Assembly (NCBI GenBank): GCA_943355025.1
Contig: CALRDW010000007.1
Span: 1 to 49,036, forward strand
Source of the DNA: Candidatus Magasanikiibacteriota bacterium
GTDB taxonomy: Bacteria > Patescibacteriota > Patescibacteriia > Magasanikbacterales > 2-02-FULL-50-9b
Direction: 5' to 3'
Length of the DNA: 49,036 bases
The translations under genes and the position numbers were made by a program. The stretch's first letter is position 1. Each line of letters begins with the position of its first letter. Under the pieces are notes generated by a model. That model saw only the letters and a program-made list of their open reading frames with translations. It ran no database searches and was not told the origin of the DNA. This document shows, in pieces, positions 42,366 to 49,036 of this stretch.

Positions 42366-43478
42366 TCAACTTACCGCAGTGGTCACTCCGCGATATTCAT
42401 TTTTTAGAAATGGGTTGCACATCTCAAGAACAGCCTGAGCCTGGGCCTCTCCCCAATCCGCACTTGGTACACTACGGTATCCTGGTAAATAGCTGCCGAT
42501 CAAAAGACTACAGCTATCTCCCCCACTCCTCCAATCATTGATTACGCGATTGTGCTGGTTCAAATTTGTTGTTAACAAGGTAAGCCAATCTTCCGGCGTT
42601 AATCCACGCTCATGCGTATACAGTGAATTTGATAAAAGGCTCGACAAGTACTCATCTGGCGAATGACCAGCCTCGATTTGTTGGCGGCCTCCTTTTATTG
42701 CGCCCTTTTCTGTGCTTGGGATTTGTATATCCTCCTGAATAAGCAAAACATGAAAGCCAGAAAACGGAGAACTTGCATCAGGCTCTTCAAGCAATTCAGT
42801 TTTTGTCCTACCATCATTTCCTGTATTGGTAAACGATTTAGGATAATAGAGCAAATTATTGGTTGTATCACTTTCAACAAAACCCGCTACCGTAAAAAGC
42901 GGTGTTCTTATATCGAGCTCTAATTCGCTGCCATCCTCTCGTAAAAGTTTGTTTTCCATCACGTGTTTGAGTAAAACTTTTTTTGTTTTTTCTCTGAGAC
43001 TGTCGAGTGATGTTCCAAACGGCACAATAAGCAGCCGTGTAAATCCTTGATCTATTTTTTGTTTGATATTCGGAATTGAAAGAAAGTGTTTTGTAATTGC
43101 TTCTGCGCTCGGAACTTCATAAAATTTATTGTCGATTGCGGTGAGACCAAGTTTCCCATCTTTTGTTTCTAGAAAGCTTATTTCCTGAAGAGATTTTATT
43201 TGCACTGCATATTTTTTTTCAATCATTTTTTCAAAACTGAGTGCAAAGCCGTCACGAGAAAGAGAATCTTTTGACGCGACAGCTTCTGCCGCAAGAGCTT
43301 TGAGTTCTTCGAATGATGTATCAACCGACTTACTGTGCCCTGCTCTGTTATCGCCTAGAATTTTGCGATATTTATGCACACCTCCCTCGCCTAAAAGACT
43401 TCGAACAATCCCCTCATTCTTAAGAGGGTCTGTGTCTTCTAATTTCGGCAGCGGTTTTTCAAAAGGATTAGGAAGCAT
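42366..43478 (-). CDS. MLPNPF-family protein, copy D, with variable C-terminus (370 aa)
   Basis: Paralogue of 5027-6142, with the same start, KIDQGFTRLLIVPFG core and length. A middle acidic region (about residues 185-250) is only moderately conserved. After LNQHNRVIND the last 50 residues keep D-S, L, G, V-P, W, Q-A and A-V and change nearly everything else, as in copy A. GSYLPGYRSVP resembles C-type-lectin-like DGR target tails that I recall from CPR genomes (memory, unverified). No signal peptide. The ATG lies 6 nt after a TATACT box; the earlier in-frame ATG at 43514 is inside the hairpin. Confidence 0.85.
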   Translation of the reverse strand: MLPNPFEKPLPKLEDTDPLKNEGIVRSLLGEGGVHKYRKILGDNRAGHSKSVDTSFEELKALAAEAVASKDSLSRDGFALSFEKMIEKKYAVQIKSLQEISFLETKDGKLGLTAIDNKFYEVPSAEAITKHFLSIPNIKQKIDQGFTRLLIVPFGTSLDSLREKTKKVLLKHVMENKLLREDGSELELDIRTPLFTVAGFVESDTTNNLLYYPKSFTNTGNDGRTKTELLEEPDASSPFSGFHVLLIQEDIQIPSTEKGAIKGGRQQIEAGHSPDEYLSSLLSNSLYTHERGLTPEDWLTLLTTNLNQHNRVINDWRSGGDSCSLLIGSYLPGYRSVPSADWGEAQAQAVLEMCNPFLKNEYRGVTTAVS

Positions 43479-43484
43479 GGGAGC

Positions 43485-43514
43485 AGTATAACACCTGAAT
43501 GAACGTATACTCAA
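43485..43514 (-). promoter_or_regulatory. Leaderless promoter of copy D
   Basis: On the minus strand: -35 TTGAGT (43509-43514), 18-bp spacer, -10 TATACT (43485-43490), 6 nt to the ATG. The -35 is the end of the hairpin arm. Confidence 0.65.
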
Positions 43515-43586
43515 AAGTAAAAACTATTACTTCGACGGGGGCTGTCGTTTATCTCCCCCTGAGAAGTAATAGTCTTTACTTTTGAG
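43510..43586 (-). repeat. Hairpin repeat family, copy D
   Basis: 24-bp arms (43510-43533 / 43563-43586) with one wobble. The inner stem is GGGGG/CCCCC where the other copies have GGGAG/CTCCC, so both sides changed together. Loop and 3x3 internal loop are conserved. Similarity to copy A continues to about 43648. Confidence 0.9.
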
Positions 43587-43640
43587 CGTGTGTTAAATCG
43601 GTGTATTGAGCTATTCATAAACTTCCGAATCCTGTTGAAA

Positions 43641-43676
43641 ATAAAAAAGGCGGGTGCGAATCAATCACACACCGCC
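43641..43676 (-). terminator. Terminator after the gene ending at 43677
   Basis: GGCGG / CCGCC stem with a partly paired extension, directly after the stop codon and followed on the minus strand by TTTTTTATTTT. Confidence 0.7.
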
Positions 43677-44123
43677 CTAATACACCACTGTTACCGGAAT
43701 TTTCGCAGCTACAACCGCATCATCAACGATCGATGGCACATATGCCAAAACGTTGCGTGGAAGCTTTTCGAGAAATCCGCCGAAGCCTTGCGATGCAAGA
43801 AGTACGGCGAGGCGCTCATACTGCTCGCGAGGCGGCTCAACTTTTTTTTCACGCCAGACGAGACGAGGTCGATCGCCGCATTCCCGATATGCACGGTTCA
43901 GTGCAGAACGAATGAGCTCATGAACACGCAGCGCTCGCTCTTTCTGTGCAACATGCTTGCGTACGGGATTTCTTTTCGTTTCAGGATCATACGGCAGCAG
44001 CAGCTCTACATGCTCTGGCACATAGAACAGCGCATTCGCAAGTTGCTCATCTTTGTACTTACCGCTTGCCAAACCTTGGATTAGGGCCTTGGCTGACAAA
44101 AACAAGTATCGCTGAGATTGCAT
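43677..44123 (-). CDS. Hypothetical protein, 148 aa
   Basis: No family recognised. Helical and charged in the first 110 residues (KERALRVHELIRSALNRAYREC), then a more hydrophobic end (IVDDAVVAAKIPVTVVY). GC-rich. Start at ATG 44123, 11 nt after the SD GAGGAG; a GTG four codons earlier (44135) touches the SD directly and is less likely. Divergent from the gene at 44296. Confidence 0.7.
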   Translation of the reverse strand: MQSQRYLFLSAKALIQGLASGKYKDEQLANALFYVPEHVELLLPYDPETKRNPVRKHVAQKERALRVHELIRSALNRAYRECGDRPRLVWREKKVEPPREQYERLAVLLASQGFGGFLEKLPRNVLAYVPSIVDDAVVAAKIPVTVVY

Positions 44124-44190
44124 TTCTTTCGCCACTCCTCAATTGCTGGAAAATAACTGCCTCTAGGTTCAAAAATTCCCTAGGTCACAA

Positions 44191-44257
44191 ATGATAGCAC
44201 GCATCTGTATAAATGTCAATGCCCGCACCGTCGGTATTGACCATGCTCTGCGGGCAT
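44191..44257. promoter_or_regulatory. Divergent promoter region with inverted repeat
   Basis: Minus-strand promoter TTGACA (44214-44219), 17 bp, TATCAT (44191-44196). A 9-bp inverted repeat ATGCCCGCA (44219-44227) / TGCGGGCAT (44249-44257) lies between the divergent genes and overlaps the weaker plus-strand promoter (TTGACC at 44237). It may be a shared operator (inference). Confidence 0.7.
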
Positions 44258-44295
44258 GATACGGTTAAAAACCCCAAACAACCAGAGGAGTTCTC

Positions 44296-44715
44296 GTGTT
44301 CAACGCATATGTAGAAGGAAAGTTGCGTTTGGCCATCACTCGCTGTGTTCTGTACATAGAACATTCACTCACGCATGGAGCCGTCTCTATTCAAACTGAT
44401 GGTCGCTGGTATGGACTTATCTCTGCACCACTCATGAGGATAATGCGAACGTACTTGAGGTCTCCTGAGCGACTTGCCGGAGCATACCGAGCTTACCGCG
44501 GGCTGGCGCTTGAAATCGTTGGCAAAAGCACCCACAAAGAAGCGCTAAAAATATACCTGAACCAAATAGTCCTACCACATTTCGTCGAAAAATTCGACGT
44601 TGCTGAACCTGATGAAGAAATCTCAGAATTTCGTCGACGTCGTGAGGAAGATGGCGGACCTGAACTGGTTCGCGCGTGGCATACGTTGTTTTCCGACTTT
44701 GCAAATTCGATATAA
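44296..44715 (+). CDS. Hypothetical protein, 139 aa
   Basis: No family recognised. Helical, Arg-rich (RRRREEDGGPE), soluble. GTG start with a strong SD (AGAGGAG, 5 nt upstream). GC-rich and ended by a strong terminator, so it is a self-contained unit like its divergent neighbour. Confidence 0.7.
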   Translation: MFNAYVEGKLRLAITRCVLYIEHSLTHGAVSIQTDGRWYGLISAPLMRIMRTYLRSPERLAGAYRAYRGLALEIVGKSTHKEALKIYLNQIVLPHFVEKFDVAEPDEEISEFRRRREEDGGPELVRAWHTLFSDFANSI

Positions 44716-44739
44716 CGTAACAGGTTTGTCCAACAAACC

Positions 44740-44780
44740 AGCTCTGCCCCGCACCATGTGCCCCGCAGAGCTGTTTTTTT
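44740..44780 (+). terminator. Terminator
   Basis: AGCTCTGC (44740-44747) / GCAGAGCT (44765-44772) followed by GTTTTTTT. It ends the gene at 44296-44715. Confidence 0.9.
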
Positions 44781-44825
44781 ATGTGCTCTGTGTTACCATG
44801 TCCCTGTCTTACAGCAGATCACCTT

Positions 44826-45734
44826 ATGATTTCAAATATACGCGTGCTCATCGTTGGAGCCGGACGAATTGGTCAAGCATTTCACTACATGACTGAAAAA
44901 CAAGGCGCGAGCGTTGAACTCTGCGACAGCGAAATCGGAAAATGTCCAAATCAACGACCGCTTATAGAATCTGTTCCAGAAATGGATATTCTTTTTTTAT
45001 GTATTCCTTCGTGGACAACACGAGATTTTTTAACAGACATCCGCGCCGTCCTCCGGCCTGACACAGTCGTGATTAGCGTTGCAAAGGGTATTGAAAAAGG
45101 AACACTCAAAACCGTAAATCAAATTGTCAGCGAATCCCTCCCCGCTGGCCAGCCGTGGGGGCTCATCATAGGCCCGATGCTTGCTGAAGAAATTACACTT
45201 GGACAAGGAAGTGCGGGGGTTCTTGCAAGTCCTGACGCGCGGGCGATTGCGCTAGTTCGCAGAGTAATCGATGCAAAAGATTTACGACTCGAACAAACGC
45301 GCGACGCGCGCGGCGCAGCGCTGTGCGGCGTATTAAAAAATATTTTTGCACTTGGACTTGGTATCGGTGACGGGCTTGGCTGGGGTGCAAACCGGAAGGG
45401 TTGGCTCATGACGCACGCGATCCGCGAAATGCGTGCCATTGTTGCACTGCTCGGCGGCGACCCTGAGACAGCTGACGGCCCAGCAGGTTTAGGCGATTTG
45501 GTTGCAACCGGAACAAGTCCTTATTCACGCAATCGTGCGACCGGCGATCAAATTGTAAAAACTGGAGAGATGAATCCGCTCAGTGAGGGTTATGTTTCAT
45601 GTTGCTCTTTACGTGAGCTTCTAGGCGCGCGTGAATCTGAATTTTTATTTCTTTCTGTAATTTTATCAGTTGTTTTGGATAAAGCTACCGCCTCTGAGCG
45701 CTACACAACTTTGCTTCTGGACACGCGATATTAA
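44826..45734 (+). CDS. gpsA: NAD(P)-dependent glycerol-3-phosphate dehydrogenase
   Basis: 302 aa, somewhat shorter than usual. Rossmann motif VGAGRIGQAF, then VAKGIEKG, GPMLAEEI, LKNIFALGLGIGDGLG with the catalytic Lys, and GLGDLVATGTSPYSRNR. It reduces dihydroxyacetone phosphate to glycerol-3-phosphate for phospholipid synthesis. Start at MISNIRVL; the frame to 44781 begins inside the upstream terminator. tsaD follows closely. Confidence 0.9.
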   Translation: MISNIRVLIVGAGRIGQAFHYMTEKQGASVELCDSEIGKCPNQRPLIESVPEMDILFLCIPSWTTRDFLTDIRAVLRPDTVVISVAKGIEKGTLKTVNQIVSESLPAGQPWGLIIGPMLAEEITLGQGSAGVLASPDARAIALVRRVIDAKDLRLEQTRDARGAALCGVLKNIFALGLGIGDGLGWGANRKGWLMTHAIREMRAIVALLGGDPETADGPAGLGDLVATGTSPYSRNRATGDQIVKTGEMNPLSEGYVSCCSLRELLGARESEFLFLSVILSVVLDKATASERYTTLLLDTRY

Positions 45735-45792
45735 CAGCGATATTCAAGCTTGTGGCGTATTTTTTTTTACACTGATAGAATGGCCCTATACT

Positions 45793-46824
45793 ATGAAACT
45801 CCTAGCTATTGAAACATCGTGCGACGACACGGCGATCGCAATTCTGGACTGCTCGCGTGGTCGTGTTCGCGTTCTTGCAGAAATGACGGCATCGCAAATT
45901 CCGATTCACCGGCGCTACGGCGGCGTTGTTCCTGAGGTCGCGGCGCGCGCGCATGCGCAAACAATCGTGCCACTTATCACCGAAGTTTTTGAATCGATCG
46001 GATTAAAATTTTCGAGCACAGGAAAAAAACCACCCATCGACGCAATCGCAGTAACGTGTGGTCCAGGCCTCGTCACAAGTTTGTGGGTTGGCGTTACAAC
46101 GGCGAAAACACTTGCGTGGCAGTGGGGCGTTCCGCTCTACGGAGTGAACCACATGGTCGGACACATTTTTTCATCGCTCGTCGAGCGTTCACTTCCAAAA
46201 TTTCCCGCGCTCGCACTCATCGTTTCAGGCGGCCACACAGAATTAGTCTGGATGAAAAATGAACGGTCGTGGAAAAAAATTGGTAGCACACGTGACGATG
46301 CTGCTGGCGAAGCGTTCGATAAATTTGCGAAGCTCCTCGGACTTCCCTATCCTGGCGGCCCTGAAATTTCACGTTTTGCTCTCAAAGGCAACGCACAGGC
46401 AATTGAATTCCCGCGTCCAATGATCCGCGAAGAAAGTTTTGATTTTAGTTTTGCTGGACTTAAAACTTCAGGGCGAATGTGGATTGAGCGACAACAAAAA
46501 ATAACTCCTAACATGCGCGCTGATGCATGTGCATCGTATCAACAGGCTATTGTTGATGTGCTCATATCAAAAACGAAACGCGCTGCTGAAAAATTACATC
46601 CGAAAACAATTATTCTCGGTGGCGGCGTTGCGGCAAATGATGCGCTGCGCGACGCGCTCAAAAAACAATTCGGGTCTGCTCCGGGAATCGAACTTATTAT
46701 TCCAGAAAAACGTTTTACCACGGACAACGCAGCGATGATTGGCGCGGCTGCATTTTTTACAGGCACTAAATTTAAAACATCATGGCGATCTCTTGTGGCA
46801 AACCCAGCGTTTGAGATACAATAA
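45793..46824 (+). CDS. tsaD: tRNA threonylcarbamoyladenosine synthase subunit TsaD
   Basis: 343 aa, full length. IETSCDDTA at the start, metal-binding HMVGH, the GDDAAGEAFDK motif and GGGVAAND near the end. With TsaB and TsaE it transfers threonylcarbamoyl to A37 of ANN-decoding tRNAs; the partners are not in the window. Start at MKLLAIETS; the longer frame overlaps gpsA. The ATG lies about 11 nt after a TAGAAT box, another short-leader case. Confidence 0.96.
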   Translation: MKLLAIETSCDDTAIAILDCSRGRVRVLAEMTASQIPIHRRYGGVVPEVAARAHAQTIVPLITEVFESIGLKFSSTGKKPPIDAIAVTCGPGLVTSLWVGVTTAKTLAWQWGVPLYGVNHMVGHIFSSLVERSLPKFPALALIVSGGHTELVWMKNERSWKKIGSTRDDAAGEAFDKFAKLLGLPYPGGPEISRFALKGNAQAIEFPRPMIREESFDFSFAGLKTSGRMWIERQQKITPNMRADACASYQQAIVDVLISKTKRAAEKLHPKTIILGGGVAANDALRDALKKQFGSAPGIELIIPEKRFTTDNAAMIGAAAFFTGTKFKTSWRSLVANPAFEIQ

Positions 46825-46830
46825 AAACAT

Positions 46831-47652
46831 ATGCAACACTCACTCATGGAAATCGAACAGTTATTTAAGAAGAGTTGGGACAACTATAAACCGCGCGCGG
46901 GCGTTCTTGCAGGAGGCATGTGTGTCTATGTACCCGTCATGCTTGTACTTAGCGCAATTGCAGTGTGTATTGGCTTGTTTTACTCAAAAGGTTTCAATAC
47001 AACTGCTCCGGAATTAATGCTCACAAATTTTATTCCAGTTATTTTTGTTCTTGGGGTAATTATTTTAGCAGGGTTGTTCATTGGTCCCTGGATTTCCTCG
47101 TATCAATATGGCGTCGCGGATAGCGAAATTCCTGTTGGTTTTGGTGTGGCTATTCGCCTTGGATTTAAAAATTATGCGCGGATGCTTGGGCTTGCGCTGG
47201 TTCGCTTTGCAATGATTGTTATACCGATTGCTTTTGTCGTTGGTTTTTTTATGATTCTCGGACACCCTGTGTTGGCCATGATTGCCGGAATTGTTGTTGG
47301 ACTTTTAGTTGGTGTCGCCCAGCAGTGGTTTGGCTTCGCAAATGTATTAATCGTACGCGGCATGGGCGTATGGGAGGCCCTCGTTCATAGCGCACGAATA
47401 ACGAACACACACTGGTGGGGAATTTTATTCCGCCGAATTCTTGCAATGGTTCTCATTTCTGCTGTTCAGCTTGTCGGACGGATCGGGTTACAAATGTCAC
47501 TGTTGTTCGTTGCGCGACCAATTCTCGCAATCGTTCTTGGAATTATTTTTACTGTCCCCCTGTTTCTGATTTACGTGTTTGTCTGTGTTCCATGGTTAAT
47601 CATGTTTAACAAGACACTTTTCGACGATGTTACAAATTCATTAACTATTTAG
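46831..47652 (+). CDS. Multi-pass membrane protein, 273 aa
   Basis: Short N-terminal soluble part (QLFKKSWDNYKPR), then about six hydrophobic helices, two of them starting near residues 28 and 65. The layout is like DUF975-type or glycerophosphodiesterase membrane-domain proteins, but I cannot confirm a family. 6 bp after tsaD, so probably co-transcribed. Confidence 0.75.
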   Translation: MQHSLMEIEQLFKKSWDNYKPRAGVLAGGMCVYVPVMLVLSAIAVCIGLFYSKGFNTTAPELMLTNFIPVIFVLGVIILAGLFIGPWISSYQYGVADSEIPVGFGVAIRLGFKNYARMLGLALVRFAMIVIPIAFVVGFFMILGHPVLAMIAGIVVGLLVGVAQQWFGFANVLIVRGMGVWEALVHSARITNTHWWGILFRRILAMVLISAVQLVGRIGLQMSLLFVARPILAIVLGIIFTVPLFLIYVFVCVPWLIMFNKTLFDDVTNSLTI

Positions 47653-47669
47653 ATCGGTTCGTGCTCTAC

Positions 47670-49036
47670 TTACGATTTCTGAACGCACGTGCTACCGAAA
47701 AGTTCGGTTACTAAATCTTCAACTTCTGGTTTCCACCCGACTGTAATTCCTGTTTCAACAATTCGGCGCTGCCCGTTCGCCACAACGGAAATATACACGC
47801 GCGTCGATCCCGAGTTTGTTTCAAGAATTGATTTTAATTTTATTTTTGCATCAGCACTCGCGTCTGGCGGCAATGCAATGGTGATTGAAAAACAGGGCAC
47901 CTCGCTCACAGCAGAATATGTCGGCTGTGGCGAATCTTGTTCCTGCTTTTCCCGCTTAAAAAATTTATAATTATTTGACCGAGGTTTAAAATTAACAATC
48001 ATGTCTTTTGCTTCCTGAATATTTTCAGGCGTAAGCGTCATTGCCTGCTCAATAAATAATTTATTGTCTCCTGGATCGCTCCCCCGTCGCGCAATCATAC
48101 AAATACATTTGTGCAATTCCCAAACAGCCTCGGTTTTTTCAAATGTTTTTGGAAAAACCATTATTTCAACACTGCCCGTTAAATCTTCAATCTTTGCCGT
48201 CATCATAGCATCACGATTTTTTGTCCATTTCTTTTTTGCCTCAGAAATGAGACCGCACACCGCAACATACGAACCGGCCGGCTCGGCCTCAATAGAAACA
48301 ATTTCTTTATAGACACCTTTAAGCGCAATCGCAAAATCTGCAAATGGATGTGATGAAATATACAAACCGATTAATTCTTTTTCCCATTTTAATTTATCAG
48401 CAATTTCAGCGAGCGGCGCAAGCTGAAGTTTGAGTGTTGCCGCAGGAACGCCCATAAGTCCGAAGAGTGATCCCTGGTTACTCTCGGATTGTTGTGTTGC
48501 CTCTCGCGCGAACACAAGCATGCGCTCAACATTTGCAAGAAGCGTTCCGCGATCGCCCCACATATCCATGGCGCCGCACTTAACCATGCTTTCGAGAGAT
48601 TTTTTATTGAGATCTTTGTCAGGAACTCGGCGAAGAACTTCGGAAAGCGAGGTGAATGGCCCGCCAGCGCTTCGCTCTTTAATAATCATTTCAGTAATGT
48701 GCGCACCAACATTTTTAATTGCTGATAAACCAAAACGAATATCTTCTTTCCCATTTTCATCTTTAACAACAGAAAATTTCTCAAGACTTTCATTCACGTG
48801 TGGTGGCAACACACGAATTCCCATGCGTTCACATTCATGCACGATCTCTGTCAATTTTTCCAGATCGTCGCTTTCAGCGGAAAGCACCGAGCACATGTAC
48901 GACGCGGGATAATTCGCCTTGAGATATGCTGTTTGATATGCAACAACGGCATACGACGCTGCATGTGCTCTACCAAAACCATATGCAGCAAACGGCTCGA
49001 TGAGTTGCCACAAAAAATCTACATTTTCGCGCGACA
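47670..49036 (-). CDS. dnaE: DNA polymerase III alpha subunit, C-terminal part
   Basis: The N-terminal part is outside the window: the frame is open to 49036. The visible 455 codons begin in the polymerase thumb/finger region (FAAYGFGRAHAASYAVVAYQTAYLKANYPASYM). They continue through the HhH region (FGLSAIKNVGAHI..), the fingers linker (CGAMDMWG) and an OB-fold (SYVAVCGLISEAKKKW..AMMTAKIEDLTGSVEIMVFPKTF). It is the main replicative polymerase. Convergent with the membrane protein gene. Confidence 0.95.
   Translation of the reverse strand, partial: SRENVDFLWQLIEPFAAYGFGRAHAASYAVVAYQTAYLKANYPASYMCSVLSAESDDLEKLTEIVHECERMGIRVLPPHVNESLEKFSVVKDENGKEDIRFGLSAIKNVGAHITEMIIKERSAGGPFTSLSEVLRRVPDKDLNKKSLESMVKCGAMDMWGDRGTLLANVERMLVFAREATQQSESNQGSLFGLMGVPAATLKLQLAPLAEIADKLKWEKELIGLYISSHPFADFAIALKGVYKEIVSIEAEPAGSYVAVCGLISEAKKKWTKNRDAMMTAKIEDLTGSVEIMVFPKTFEKTEAVWELHKCICMIARRGSDPGDNKLFIEQAMTLTPENIQEAKDMIVNFKPRSNNYKFFKREKQEQDSPQPTYSAVSEVPCFSITIALPPDASADAKIKLKSILETNSGSTRVYISVVANGQRRIVETGITVGWKPEVEDLVTELFGSTCVQKS

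Noticed and set aside
1-49036. CRISPR array, reverse transcriptase, rRNA
   Set aside because: I saw no spaced direct repeats, no YxDD-type RT motif in any long frame, and no rRNA-like sequence.

Overview
The window looks like part of a small-genome Patescibacteria (CPR) chromosome. This is an inference from compact genes, frequent leaderless starts, many membrane-anchored proteins of unknown function beside a reduced housekeeping set, and standard code with TGA as stop (several ATGA stop/start overlaps). I could not assign a lineage within CPR.

Layout. 1-4.6 kb: a small GC-rich gene and a giant surface protein. 4.6-9.4 kb: thioredoxin, a 371-aa CPR-type protein (copy A of a repeat family), a NUDIX hydrolase and infB. 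9.4-17.97 kb: lemA, htpX, a DHH phosphoesterase, clpP, a small ferredoxin, an unassigned structured ncRNA, a VanW protein, Hsp20, a metal-binding ABC lipoprotein-type protein and VKOR. About 18.1-28.05 kb: an integrated mobile element at tRNA-Glu, with a large serine recombinase, a RepA-like ATPase, accessory genes, a pseudoknotted RNA-like locus, a secreted TSP1/trypsin protease and a trypsin-like gene broken by a stop. 28.1-31.4 kb: a cell-surface block with a sortase and an LPNAG-anchored ice-binding-type protein. 31.5-37.1 kb: HU, two nucleases, DedA, two glycosyltransferases and an ECF sigma operon. 37.2-42.3 kb: three lipoproteins, two of them extremely Cys-rich. 42.4-44.8 kb: copy D of the repeat family and two GC-rich unknowns. 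44.8-49 kb: gpsA, tsaD, a membrane protein and the 3' part of dnaE.

The most interesting structure is a dispersed family. A 75-78 nt near-perfect hairpin occurs four times (6174, 7229, 13663, 43510), with arm sequences that differ between copies but stay complementary. Its distal arm supplies the -35 box of a promoter whose -10 lies 6 nt before an ATG, so the transcript should be leaderless. Two copies drive full genes for a ~370-aa protein starting MLPNPF. Those proteins are nearly identical in the middle, but their last 50 residues differ at 38 of 50 positions with no length change, as expected for a diversity-generating-retroelement target. No reverse transcriptase lies in the window. A third copy keeps only eleven codons and now drives the ferredoxin gene through an ATGA overlap; a fourth is a bare hairpin after infB.

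Two further RNA candidates stand out: a ~135-nt minus-strand RNA with its own consensus promoter (14113-14248), and a pseudoknot with two GAAA-capped hairpins in the middle of the mobile element (22687-22793). No stretch above 300 bases lacks a gene or RNA candidate; I see nothing definable in 1-80.
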